NCBI GenBank assembly: GCA_002336895.1
Contig: DDFC01000003.1
Coordinates: 1 to 57,834, forward strand
From: Verrucomicrobiaceae bacterium UBA1938
GTDB lineage: Bacteria; Verrucomicrobiota; Verrucomicrobiia; Verrucomicrobiales; Verrucomicrobiaceae
Reading direction: 5' to 3'
DNA: 57,834 nucleotides
Translations under genes and position numbers: made by a program
Shown: positions 16,445-24,509 of the stretch, piece after piece
How positions within the stretch are numbered: position 1 is the stretch's first letter
Layout of the letters: each line of letters opens with the position of its first letter
The notes under the pieces: model-generated
Database searches by the model: none
The model's input: only the letters and a program-made list of their open reading frames with translations
Told to the model about the DNA's origin: nothing

Positions 16445-17731
16445 TTAGACTTTCATGCGGCCGCCGAAGATGGCGTTCTCACCGAGTTCCTGCTCGATGC
16501 GCAGGAGCTGGTTGTACTTGGCGATACGGTCGCTGCGGCTCATGGAGCCGGTCTTGATCTGGCCGCAGTTTGTGGCCACGGCGAGGTCGGCGATGGTGTA
16601 GTCTTCGGTTTCACCGGAGCGGTGGCTCATCACGGCGGTGTAGCCGTGGCGGTGAGCCAGGTCCACAGCGTCGAGGGTCTCGGTCAGGGAGCCGATCTGG
16701 TTCACCTTCACCAGGATGGAGTTGGCCACGCCCTGGTCGATGCCCTTCTGCAGGAATTCCACGTTGGTGACGAAGAGGTCATCTCCCACGAGCTGGGTGG
16801 TGCCACCCAGTTCCTTGGTGATGGTGCCCCAGCCTGCCCAGTCGTTTTCGGCGCAGCCGTCTTCGATGGAGATGATCGGGAACTTCTTCTTGAGCTCGGC
16901 GTAGTAGGCCACGAGTTCGGCGGCGCTGCGCTCGGACTTGTCGGACTTCTTGAAGACGTACTTGTTCTTCTCCTTGTCGAAGAACTCGGAGGAGGCCACG
17001 TCGAGGGCGATGAAGATGTCTTCACCGAGCTTGTAGCCGGCCTTGTCCACGGCCTGGGCGATGACTTCCAGAGCGTGGTCGGCGCTCTTCAGAGTGGGGG
17101 CGAAGCCGCCTTCGTCACCCACAGCGGTGCTGAGGCCCAGATCGTGCAGGATCTTCTTCAGGGAGTGGAAGACTTCAGCACCATAGCGGAGGGACTCGGA
17201 GAAGGAGGGGGCGCCTTTCGGCATGATCATGAACTCCTGGAAGTCGATCGGGGCGTCAGAGTGCGCGCCACCGTTGATGATGTTCATCATCGGCACGGGG
17301 AGCACCTTGGCGTTCGGGCCGCCAATGTACTTGTAGAAAGGAATGCCCATGGTGGCGGCAGCAGCCTTGGCCACGGCCAGAGACACGCCGAGGATGGCGT
17401 TGGCGCCACACTTGGCCTTCGTCTTGGTGCCGTCGATTTCGCGCATGGCGTTGTCGATGCCCACCTGGTCGGCGGCGTCTGCGCCGATGAGGGCGTCAGC
17501 CAGTTCATTGTTCACGGCGTCCACGGCCTTGAGCACGCCTTTGCCGAGGAAACGCTTCTTGTCGCCGTCGCGCAGTTCGAGCGCTTCGTGCTCGCCGGTG
17601 CTGGCACCGCTGGGGACTGCCGCACGGCCCATGGCACCGCCTTCGATGTAAACATCCACTTCAACAGTGGGGTTGCCGCGAGAGTCGATGATTTCGCGTC
17701 CGATGACGCGTGAGATGGTGAGTTCGTCCAT
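16445..17731 (-). CDS. eno: Enolase
   Basis: A 428-residue enolase that interconverts 2-phosphoglycerate and phosphoenolpyruvate in glycolysis; Mg-dependent and cytoplasmic. Signature segments are present: SRGNPTVEVDV at the N-terminus, MMNIINGGAHSD, GDEGGFAP, the SIEDG metal ligand region, the catalytic Lys in SILVKVNQIG, and SHRSGETED near the C-terminus. The length is typical. It is followed by ftsB. A 224-bp gap upstream (17732-17955) includes an AT-rich stretch next to the start and probably carries the promoter, but I cannot fix -35/-10 boxes with confidence. Confidence 0.98.
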   Translation of the reverse strand: MDELTISRVIGREIIDSRGNPTVEVDVYIEGGAMGRAAVPSGASTGEHEALELRDGDKKRFLGKGVLKAVDAVNNELADALIGADAADQVGIDNAMREIDGTKTKAKCGANAILGVSLAVAKAAAATMGIPFYKYIGGPNAKVLPVPMMNIINGGAHSDAPIDFQEFMIMPKGAPSFSESLRYGAEVFHSLKKILHDLGLSTAVGDEGGFAPTLKSADHALEVIAQAVDKAGYKLGEDIFIALDVASSEFFDKEKNKYVFKKSDKSERSAAELVAYYAELKKKFPIISIEDGCAENDWAGWGTITKELGGTTQLVGDDLFVTNVEFLQKGIDQGVANSILVKVNQIGSLTETLDAVDLAHRHGYTAVMSHRSGETEDYTIADLAVATNCGQIKTGSMSRSDRIAKYNQLLRIEQELGENAIFGGRMKV

Positions 17732-17955
17732 GTGGGTAGGATTATTTAAGTTTTGCTAATTAATGGGGATTTTTCAAGAAGGTTTCCAGAAATCTCCAGC
17801 AGGGCTTCATACACGGATGAAGCTGACGCTCAAATGGTAGTTTTGCCCGGTGCAGCAAGACGCGAGCCATCATGCCCGGTGCCTGCTGGGGAAAAGCCGT
17901 GCTGCTGACCTTTTGTGCCACGCATTTGTCACCCGGAAACCGGTGAGAAACGGTC

Positions 17956-18732
17956 TCAGCGCAGGCCGGTCTGGCCGCCGGGGACTGCCGGGGCCTGGAC
18001 ATTGATCTGCCCATTGGGAAGCTGAGAAAGGGGCTGCCCGTTGGGCTGAGTGGCAGGGGCTGTCGCTGGCTGTACCAGTGTCAGGGGCTGTGAGGGGGCG
18101 ATCCAGAAGACCTGGCGCTGGCTTTCCTCCCCGGGCTGCTCCATCACGAGTTCCACTAGCGGCGGGTGCTGAAAGATCATCGGCGCTGCAGTGGGGTTCT
18201 CTTCCGCCCAAATCGTGACCCACTGCTGGGTGGCGGGTGTGTAGAGACGCCAGTCGCATTGGAACAATTCGTCAAACAGAACGACGGTGGTCACATTGGC
18301 TGGCTTGTTTTTGAGGACATCGTTGGGGTTGGGCATCGGCTGGCAGGAGAGCATCAGCCGCATGCCGCCGCCGGCCAGCCCCTGGGTGTAGAGCTTGACG
18401 ATGAAGTTGGGCGTGCCGTCAAAAGGAGAGGGGACATTCTGCAGTTCCAGCTCGTTCAGGTACTGCCCGCCAGACTGGGTGGTCTTCAGGTTCAGCATTG
18501 AGGTGGCTGGGAGGGAGGTGAACAGGGACTCACAGAAGGTAGCAAAAGCGTGCCTGCGCGTGTCTCGTGCCTCGGCACGGTGCACGTCGTCCGCCAGGGT
18601 CAGTGTGCCTTGTGTGATGGTGTAGATGGCCGTGATCACCAAGGCGGTGATGCCCAGCACGATGATCATCTCCAGCAGGGTGAATGCTGCTCGCCTGCCG
18701 TTCCTCAGTGTTGTCAGCCGATGCGCATTCAT
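17956..18732 (-). CDS. Type II secretion minor pseudopilin, GspJ-like
   Basis: A 258-residue protein with a type IV prepilin leader: a basic N-terminus, then AAFTLLEMIIVLGI, with Glu+5 and a hydrophobic helix, and Ala (not Gly) before the Phe at the cleavage site. The size and last position in an E-F-G-H-I-J gene order fit GspJ, one of the minor pseudopilins that cap the T2SS pseudopilus. The C-terminus is long and Pro/Gln-rich (residues about 220-258), which is unusual for GspJ. Its start overlaps the stop of the upstream pseudopilin gene (ATGA). Exact GspJ identity is inferred from order. Confidence 0.75.
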   Translation of the reverse strand: MNAHRLTTLRNGRRAAFTLLEMIIVLGITALVITAIYTITQGTLTLADDVHRAEARDTRRHAFATFCESLFTSLPATSMLNLKTTQSGGQYLNELELQNVPSPFDGTPNFIVKLYTQGLAGGGMRLMLSCQPMPNPNDVLKNKPANVTTVVLFDELFQCDWRLYTPATQQWVTIWAEENPTAAPMIFQHPPLVELVMEQPGEESQRQVFWIAPSQPLTLVQPATAPATQPNGQPLSQLPNGQINVQAPAVPGGQTGLR

Positions 18733-19115
18733 GGCTGGAAGAGCGGGGGGTAGAGCCAGGTCTCGGTGCTGGCCTGCTGCGGGGTGCGGCCTTCCAGCCA
18801 GTTTGCCGTCACGCTGACTTCAAAGATGCCCTGCACGGGCCTGCCGTCGCGGTCTGTCAGCTCCAGGGGGGTGCGCCGTACGACATAGGTGATGGGGCCT
18901 TCCCTGATCTTCAGCTCCTCGGGCGGGTTGGCGACGGGGATGCGTGTCTGCTCGATCAGGATGGAGCGCATGCGCTCCTGAACAGACGCCTCATGCTGTC
19001 GTTGCAGGGTGTTTTCTCCGAGCTGGTGCACGGCCTCTACCAGAGCCACCACGGCCATGCTGAAGACCATGATGGCCAGCAACGTCTCCAGCAGGGTGAA
19101 GCCCTGTTTTCTCAT
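18729..19115 (-). CDS. Type II secretion minor pseudopilin, GspI-like
   Basis: A 128-residue protein from the ATG at 19115. It begins MRKQGFTLLETLLAIMVFS, a perfect prepilin leader with Gly before Phe and Glu+5, followed by a hydrophobic helix. GspI proteins are the smallest pseudopilins (about 120-130 residues), and the gene sits between the GspH-like and GspJ-like genes, overlapping each by four bases. In T2SS, GspI nucleates the pseudopilus tip complex with J and K. A longer upstream frame runs inside the previous gene and is rejected because the leader would then be buried. Confidence 0.8.
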   Translation of the reverse strand: MRKQGFTLLETLLAIMVFSMAVVALVEAVHQLGENTLQRQHEASVQERMRSILIEQTRIPVANPPEELKIREGPITYVVRRTPLELTDRDGRPVQGIFEVSVTANWLEGRTPQQASTETWLYPPLFQP

Positions 19116-19522
19116 GGCGTTTCCTCCATTTCCTGAAAGGTGGCGGTCAGAGGGTCGAGGATGGCCGTCACCGCAGCGTCTCCCTGCTGCCAGCGCAGGG
19201 TCAGCGGCTCGCACAGGCGGCCGGGGCTCAGGAAGAGACGCTGATTGCGGGAGGAGATGAATATGCTGGCACCGGCGCGCTTCACGGTCAGCTTCATGCC
19301 TCCGGCCAGTTCATCCAGCTCCACCTGCTGCCCTTGGGCGGTGGCCACGGTCCGCGTCATGGCCTGCATGAGCACGCTCTCCGCTTCATGCGCCACTTTC
19401 AGCAGCTGGTGGTCCTCATTGATGCGCTGCATCGCTCCCACGCCGATGCCGATGACGAGAGAGGCGATGGCGAGCACCACGATCATCTCCAGCAGCGTGA
19501 ATGCGGCGGCGCGAGGGGGCAT
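19112..19522 (-). CDS. Type II secretion minor pseudopilin, GspH-like
   Basis: A 136-residue protein with a short leader and AAAFTLLEMIVVLAIASLV, giving the prepilin cleavage site (Ala at -1, Glu at +5) and membrane helix. The size and position fit GspH. The C-terminal part is beta-rich (LDELAGGMKLTVKRAGASIF). The gene overlaps the next by four bases (ATGA). It would be processed by a prepilin peptidase not encoded in this window. Confidence 0.78.
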   Translation of the reverse strand: MPPRAAAFTLLEMIVVLAIASLVIGIGVGAMQRINEDHQLLKVAHEAESVLMQAMTRTVATAQGQQVELDELAGGMKLTVKRAGASIFISSRNQRLFLSPGRLCEPLTLRWQQGDAAVTAILDPLTATFQEMEETP

Positions 19523-19540
19523 GCCCGGCAGAGAGGTTGG

Positions 19541-19978
19541 TTACCAGTTGCCGATGTCGTCCTCGGTGTTTTCGACACCATCAGCGCCGAGGGAGAATAC
19601 ATCGTATCCTGCAGGGTTGTGTTTGCCCGGATTGCGATAGACCAGCTTGTGCCCCCAAGGATCTAGGAGACCTTCAGGCTTGGCCACCTGCTTCCAGCGC
19701 TTCGGCTTGGGCTCGGCGGCGGGGCGTGTTACCAGCGCCTCCAGACCCTGAGCCTGGGTGGGGTACATCATGGCGCTGAGCTTGTAGGAAGTCAGCGCGG
19801 TTTCGATGCCTTTGATCTTGGATTGTGTGGTGACGTCCTGGGCATTGCCTTCGATGCCCTGCACCATCACGGCCACAGCTCCCAAGATAAGTGCGATGAT
19901 GAGAAGTACGACCATCATCTCGAGAAGAGTGAAGGCTTTGGAGCTGAAGCGGGGGCTGGATGGCTGGATGTTTTTCAT
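19541..19978 (-). CDS. gspG: Type II secretion major pseudopilin GspG
   Basis: A 145-residue protein from the ATG at 19978. The prepilin segment is SKAFTLLEMMVVLLIIALI, followed by a helix and a C-terminal loop DPWGHKLVYRNPGKH and SLGADGVENTEDDIGNW. That last loop is the calcium-binding region that defines GspG and is required for stable pseudopilus assembly. Like two neighbours, it has Ala rather than Gly at the -1 position of the predicted cleavage site. It follows gspF by 14 bp and is the clearest T2SS marker of this operon, as opposed to type IV pili. Confidence 0.92.
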   Translation of the reverse strand: MKNIQPSSPRFSSKAFTLLEMMVVLLIIALILGAVAVMVQGIEGNAQDVTTQSKIKGIETALTSYKLSAMMYPTQAQGLEALVTRPAAEPKPKRWKQVAKPEGLLDPWGHKLVYRNPGKHNPAGYDVFSLGADGVENTEDDIGNW

Positions 19979-19992
19979 GGGTTGGAAAAATG

Positions 19993-21234
19993 TCAGTGCT
20001 TGAGCTGATTGAGGGTGGAAAAGACTATGTTGATCATCGTCCAAACGAGCCCGCCTACAAGTACTGCCATGACCATGAGCAGGCAGGGCTGGATGAGGGC
20101 GGTGGCCCGCTCGATCACACGGGAAAGCTGGGTGTCCATGCGCGTGGCGGCCTTTCCCAGCACCGTGGCCAGATGCCCGGTGTCCTCGCCGATGCGGATG
20201 ACATCGATGGCCTGGGAGTCGAGGGCCTTGGTCTTTTTCATGGCATGGCTGAGGGACGCCCCCTCTTGCACCAGCACCTCCGCCTGGGAAAGGGCATCTT
20301 TCAGGTGCAGATTGGTGATGGCGCGGCGCACCAGCTCCAGTGCTGGCAGGAGAGGCACGCCTCCACGGAGCAGGCTGCCCAGCGTCTCAAAGAACTGCAG
20401 CTCAAAGTGCGCCCGCGTGATGTCGCGGATGGCGGGCAGGCTGATCATGAGCTTGTGCCACCACGACTGAAATGCGGGCGTTTTATGCACCGCCACGAGA
20501 GACATCACCACCAGGGCCAGCAGAATGGCCAGCGCCCACCAGTAGCCACGCAGAATATCGGACAGGGCCAGGCTCAGCCGGATCATCAGCGGCGGCTCCT
20601 TGCCGGTGCCGGTCAGCAGGGTGGAAAGCTTTGGCAGCAGGTAGGTCACCATGATGACCGCCAGTGCGGCTCCGGTGGCAAACAAAAATGCCGGATAAAT
20701 CAGCGCGCCCACCACCTTGGCATGCACGGACTCCATCAGCCGCAGATGGCGTGCCTGGCGGTCCATGATATCATCCAGCGCGCCGCTGTTTTCACCGGCG
20801 GCGATCATGTTGCAATAGAGTTCATCAAAGGCCGATGATGCCTGACGAAGGGCTGAGGAAAGGGGCACCCCATTGCGCACCAGTTCACGCACCTGCCCAG
20901 CCAGGGTGCCCAGCTTGGACGCGCTGCGGTTTTCCATCGCGTGCAGGGCCTGCTCCACCTGAAGTCCGGAGGACAGCAGGTCTCCCATGTCTTCGGTGAA
21001 GCGGATCACATCCGCCTTGTTGAGCGCCAGCGTGGCGGGCTCGGCTGGCTGGGCCTTTTTCTCCTGGGCTGTGGAAGAGGCGGAGGACTGGGAGTGCGAT
21101 TGCGACTGGATGGAGCGCGCCTGCAGTCCGCGTCGTGCCAGCTGGCGCAGGGCGTCGCTGCGGTCGGCGGCTTCGATGGTTCCGGCTTTGACCGTTCCGT
21201 CTGCGGACAGGGCTTGGTAGGCAAAGGCTGGCAT
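19993..21234 (-). CDS. gspF: Type II secretion inner-membrane protein GspF
   Basis: A 413-residue protein. The first 60 residues (PAFAYQALSADGTVKAGTIEA style) form the short N-terminal segment typical of GspF/PilC. Two cytoplasmic helical T2SSF domains follow (roughly 80-200 and 280-400), separated and followed by TM helices (about 180-205, 228-250 and 385-408). A low-complexity Ser/Gln/Ala linker (SQSHSQSSAS) joins the N-terminal segment to the first domain. It interacts with the ATPase GspE at the inner membrane. The start overlaps the stop of gspE (TGATG). Confidence 0.93.
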   Translation of the reverse strand: MPAFAYQALSADGTVKAGTIEAADRSDALRQLARRGLQARSIQSQSHSQSSASSTAQEKKAQPAEPATLALNKADVIRFTEDMGDLLSSGLQVEQALHAMENRSASKLGTLAGQVRELVRNGVPLSSALRQASSAFDELYCNMIAAGENSGALDDIMDRQARHLRLMESVHAKVVGALIYPAFLFATGAALAVIMVTYLLPKLSTLLTGTGKEPPLMIRLSLALSDILRGYWWALAILLALVVMSLVAVHKTPAFQSWWHKLMISLPAIRDITRAHFELQFFETLGSLLRGGVPLLPALELVRRAITNLHLKDALSQAEVLVQEGASLSHAMKKTKALDSQAIDVIRIGEDTGHLATVLGKAATRMDTQLSRVIERATALIQPCLLMVMAVLVGGLVWTMINIVFSTLNQLKH

Positions 21235-22946
21235 CACTCAAACTCCTCGCTGGTCACACGTGCCACTTCCTCCAGCGTGGTCACACCGGCCGCCGCCTTC
21301 TTCAGCCCATATTCGCGCATGGGGACAAAGCCGTCTTTGCGTGCCTGCGTCTGCAGATCCGCTTCGGACGCGCGCTCGGAGACAAGCGTCTGCATCGTCG
21401 GCGTCATGAGTGCGATCTCGTAGAGCGCCACTCGGCCGGAGTAGCCTGTGCCACGGCACTGCTGGCAGCCGCCGCGTGCAGCACGGTAGAGTTTCATGTT
21501 CTTCGCTTCCGGGAAGCCAAGCTTCAAAAAGTCTTCCCGCTTGTAGTTCGCAGGCTCCTTGCATGCAGAGCACAGGCAGCGCACCAGGCGCTGGGCGATG
21601 AAGGCGCGAACCGCAGAGCTGACCAGGAAGGGCTTCACGCCCATTTCAATCAAGCGTGTGATGCCGGCCACTGCGTCATTCGTGTGAAGGGTGGAGAACA
21701 CCAGGTGGCCCGTGAGCGAGGCGCGCACCGCGATCTCCGCCGTTTCCAGGTCGCGAATTTCCCCCACCATCACCACATTGGGGTCACCACGCAGAATGCT
21801 GCGCAGTCCGCTGGCAAAGGTGAGGCCGATTTCATTCTTCACCGGGATCTGCACAATGCCGGGCAGCTTGTTTTCCACCGGATCCTCAATGGTGACGATG
21901 CGGCGGTGTACGCTGTTGAGCTGCGAGAGGAAGGTGTAAAGCGTGGTCGATTTACCGGAACCCGTGGGACCGGTGACGAGCACGATGCCGTTGGGCTTGG
22001 CCAGCAGCACCTCGATGCGCTCGCGCAGCTCATCGCTCAGGCCCAGGCGATCCAGGGTGAAACGCTCCTGGCCCAGCAGACGCAGGCTGATGGACTCGCC
22101 CTCCACACTGGGGATGCAGGCCACACGGACGTCGATGGACTGGTTGTCCGCCTTCAAGTTGATACGGCCATCCTGCGGCAGACGCTTCTCGGCGATGTCC
22201 AGCTTGCTCATCACCTTGATGCGCGCGATCACCGATGACTGCAGGGATTTGATGTTCTCCGGCACGGGCACCTCATGCAGGAAGCCGTCGATACGGTAGC
22301 GGATGCGCAGGCTGTCTGGCTGCGGTTCCACATGAATATCCGTGGCCTTCTGCGCCAGGGCCTCGCGGATGATCTGGTTCACGAATTTGACCACGGAGGC
22401 GTCTTCATCCTCGTCATCGATGACGTTGGCTTCATCCCGCAGGTGGTGGTCATCCGTGCCGCCTCCACCAGCGGCGATGAGAGCGTCAAACGTGTCCGCC
22501 CCCACACCGTAAAGCTGCTGCACGGCATTGAGCAGCTCTGTGCGCGGCGTCAGGCACCACTTTACCGGCAGCTGGGAGACACGTGCCACCGCCTGTTTGG
22601 TGATGAGGTCAAAGGGGTCGTGACAGGCCAGCAGGAGACGACGCTGGGTCTGTGGCTCGTCGCTGGTGAAGCCCACAGGGTAGATCTGGTGCCGCACGGC
22701 GAAGCGTGCCGGAATGAGGCGCTTCAGTTCAGCCGCCTCGTCTGGGTGGGGCTGCGGGGACTCCAGCCACTGCCAGCGCAGTTGCTCAGCCAGATGGCGG
22801 GAGAACTGGCGCTCATCCACTGCTCCGCTCTCAATCAAAGCCAGTGCAGGGGAGATGCCACCCGCAGAGGCATGGTCCAGTGCGGCCTGCATGTCGGCAG
22901 CCTCCACACCGGCGGCCTGCGCGACTGATTTGAGAATGACGTTCAT
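21234..22946 (-). CDS. gspE: Type II secretion ATPase GspE (GspE/PulE/PilB family)
   Basis: A 570-residue hexameric secretion ATPase. An N-terminal GspE_N domain (about 1-150) is followed by the ATPase core with Walker A GPTGSGKST (near residue 324), an Asp box (IEDPVENKLPGIVQ), Walker B/GEIRDLETA and a His box (STLHTNDA). A zinc-binding tetracysteine is present, CLCSACKEP and then GGCQQCRGTG, as in GspE/PilB. It powers pseudopilus assembly from the cytoplasmic face. It is the first gene of the operon E-F-G-H-I-J, with overlaps or short gaps throughout. Confidence 0.95.
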   Translation of the reverse strand: MNVILKSVAQAAGVEAADMQAALDHASAGGISPALALIESGAVDERQFSRHLAEQLRWQWLESPQPHPDEAAELKRLIPARFAVRHQIYPVGFTSDEPQTQRRLLLACHDPFDLITKQAVARVSQLPVKWCLTPRTELLNAVQQLYGVGADTFDALIAAGGGGTDDHHLRDEANVIDDEDEDASVVKFVNQIIREALAQKATDIHVEPQPDSLRIRYRIDGFLHEVPVPENIKSLQSSVIARIKVMSKLDIAEKRLPQDGRINLKADNQSIDVRVACIPSVEGESISLRLLGQERFTLDRLGLSDELRERIEVLLAKPNGIVLVTGPTGSGKSTTLYTFLSQLNSVHRRIVTIEDPVENKLPGIVQIPVKNEIGLTFASGLRSILRGDPNVVMVGEIRDLETAEIAVRASLTGHLVFSTLHTNDAVAGITRLIEMGVKPFLVSSAVRAFIAQRLVRCLCSACKEPANYKREDFLKLGFPEAKNMKLYRAARGGCQQCRGTGYSGRVALYEIALMTPTMQTLVSERASEADLQTQARKDGFVPMREYGLKKAAAGVTTLEEVARVTSEEFE

Positions 22947-23135
22947 GCGTGAATATGAGGGGACGGGAATCCGGCAGGTGGCGGTAATGCCGGAGATTCA
23001 GCCGCTGAATGGCAGACTACAAGAAATCCACCCCCAGGGCTAATCTTTTCACGATGTCCCTGCCACTTTTCACCACGCATGTGAGTGGCAAAAAGTGACG
23101 AATTATTCACGAAGACGCCTGATCTCAGGCGGCGT

Positions 23136-24431
23136 CTAACCAAAGAGGGAGGTCAGAGGCTTTCCTTTGTCCGCCACGGTGAAGGGGCGCTTGCTGGGGC
23201 TGTAGAGCACCTGGTCCAGCGGAATGCCCAGAGCGTAGGCGATGGTGGCGTTGAAATCCGGGATGGTGACCGGGTTTACAGTAGCTTCGTCGCCGTTTTC
23301 GTCGGTCGCTCCATACACCTGGCCGCCGCGCACGCCGCCGCCCGCCAGCAGGCAGGTGAAGCCGCGCGCATGGTGGTCGCGCCCGTCATTGGCATTGATT
23401 TCTGGTGTGCGGCCAAACTCCGTGGCCAGCACCACCAGCGTCTCCTGCAGCAGGCCACGAGATTCCAGATCCTGCAGCAGGGTGCTGAGGGCGGAGTCCA
23501 GCTCATCGCAGAGCTCGGGCACACGGGTGAAGTTGGCGTTGTGAGTGTCCCAGCTGCCGAAGGAGACTTCGACAAAGCGCACACCGTTTTCCACGAGGCG
23601 CCGCGCCAGCAGGCAGCCCTGGCCAAAGCGGTCGCTGCCGTACTTGTCGCGCAGCTTCTCGGGCTCGCCGCTGAGGTCGAATGCCTTCAGCTCCTCACTC
23701 TTCATCATCTTGAGCGCGTCATCGTACATGTCGGCGTAGGCGCGTACGTTTTTGACATTGTAGGTCTCGGCAAACTGGCGGTCGAGCTGCTTGGCCGTGC
23801 TCAGGCGGCTGGCAAAGCGCTCTTCGGTGAACCACTGGTTGGTCTTCACGTTGTTGATGCCGCTTTCGGGATCATTGATCATCAGCGGGGCGAAGCGGCT
23901 CTCAAAGAAGCCTGCACCGGGATGGCGGCTGTCGTTTCCGATCATCACACTGCCGGGCAGCGTGGGGTTGCCACGATCCTGGAACTTCTGCAGCCAGGCA
24001 CCCATGGAGGGGTGGCGGATGCTGCTGCGCATGGTGTAGCTGGTGTGCTGATAGTAGTTTCCCTGCTCGTGAGCGCCTTGGGTGGTCATCATGCTGCGGA
24101 CCACAGCCAGCTTGTTCATCTGCCGGGCGATAAGGGGAATATTGTTCGAGACGCGGATGCCATCGACATTGGTGTTGATCACCTTCGTCAGGCCCATGAT
24201 GTCGGTCTTGTCCGGCTTGGGGTCAAAGGTGTCCAGATGGCTCATGCCACCATTCATATAGAGGTAGATGACATTGCGTGCTGTGGCCGCCTGTTTCAGA
24301 GGGGAGGCCCCCTGGCCTGGAGCTGCAATGACACGTGGGGCAAAGTGCGCGGCGGTGCTCACGCCGAGGAAGGTCTTGGCGGCTCCAGAGACAAAGGATC
24401 GGCGGCTGAGATCGTGGCGGAGGGGATTCAT
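23136..24431 (-). CDS. DUF1501 domain protein, Tat-exported
   Basis: A 431-residue protein of the DUF1501 family (alkaline-phosphatase/sulfatase-like fold), abundant in Planctomycetes and Verrucomicrobia. The N-terminus has a twin-arginine signal (DLSRRSFVSGAAKTFLGV, Arg10-Arg11) and a hydrophobic stretch ending near RVIAAPG. The family hallmarks YLYMNGGMSHLDTFDPKPD near the start and ATEFGRTPE with GRDHHARGF near residues 335-360 are present. These proteins normally stand next to a DUF1549/DUF1553 cytochrome-type partner; none is adjacent here. The function is unknown. Confidence 0.9.
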   Translation of the reverse strand: MNPLRHDLSRRSFVSGAAKTFLGVSTAAHFAPRVIAAPGQGASPLKQAATARNVIYLYMNGGMSHLDTFDPKPDKTDIMGLTKVINTNVDGIRVSNNIPLIARQMNKLAVVRSMMTTQGAHEQGNYYQHTSYTMRSSIRHPSMGAWLQKFQDRGNPTLPGSVMIGNDSRHPGAGFFESRFAPLMINDPESGINNVKTNQWFTEERFASRLSTAKQLDRQFAETYNVKNVRAYADMYDDALKMMKSEELKAFDLSGEPEKLRDKYGSDRFGQGCLLARRLVENGVRFVEVSFGSWDTHNANFTRVPELCDELDSALSTLLQDLESRGLLQETLVVLATEFGRTPEINANDGRDHHARGFTCLLAGGGVRGGQVYGATDENGDEATVNPVTIPDFNATIAYALGIPLDQVLYSPSKRPFTVADKGKPLTSLFG

Positions 24432-24509
24432 GAGGCGTGCGCGTTTTTTGGGGTGCGCCCCTTTAACGCAGTCTCAGCGCGGACTTATCAGGAGATTTGC
24501 ATTCCATTC

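Noticed and set aside
16622..17713. 363-codon plus-strand frame opposite eno
   Set aside because: Antisense of a clear enolase; Val/Gly/His-rich with no family match.
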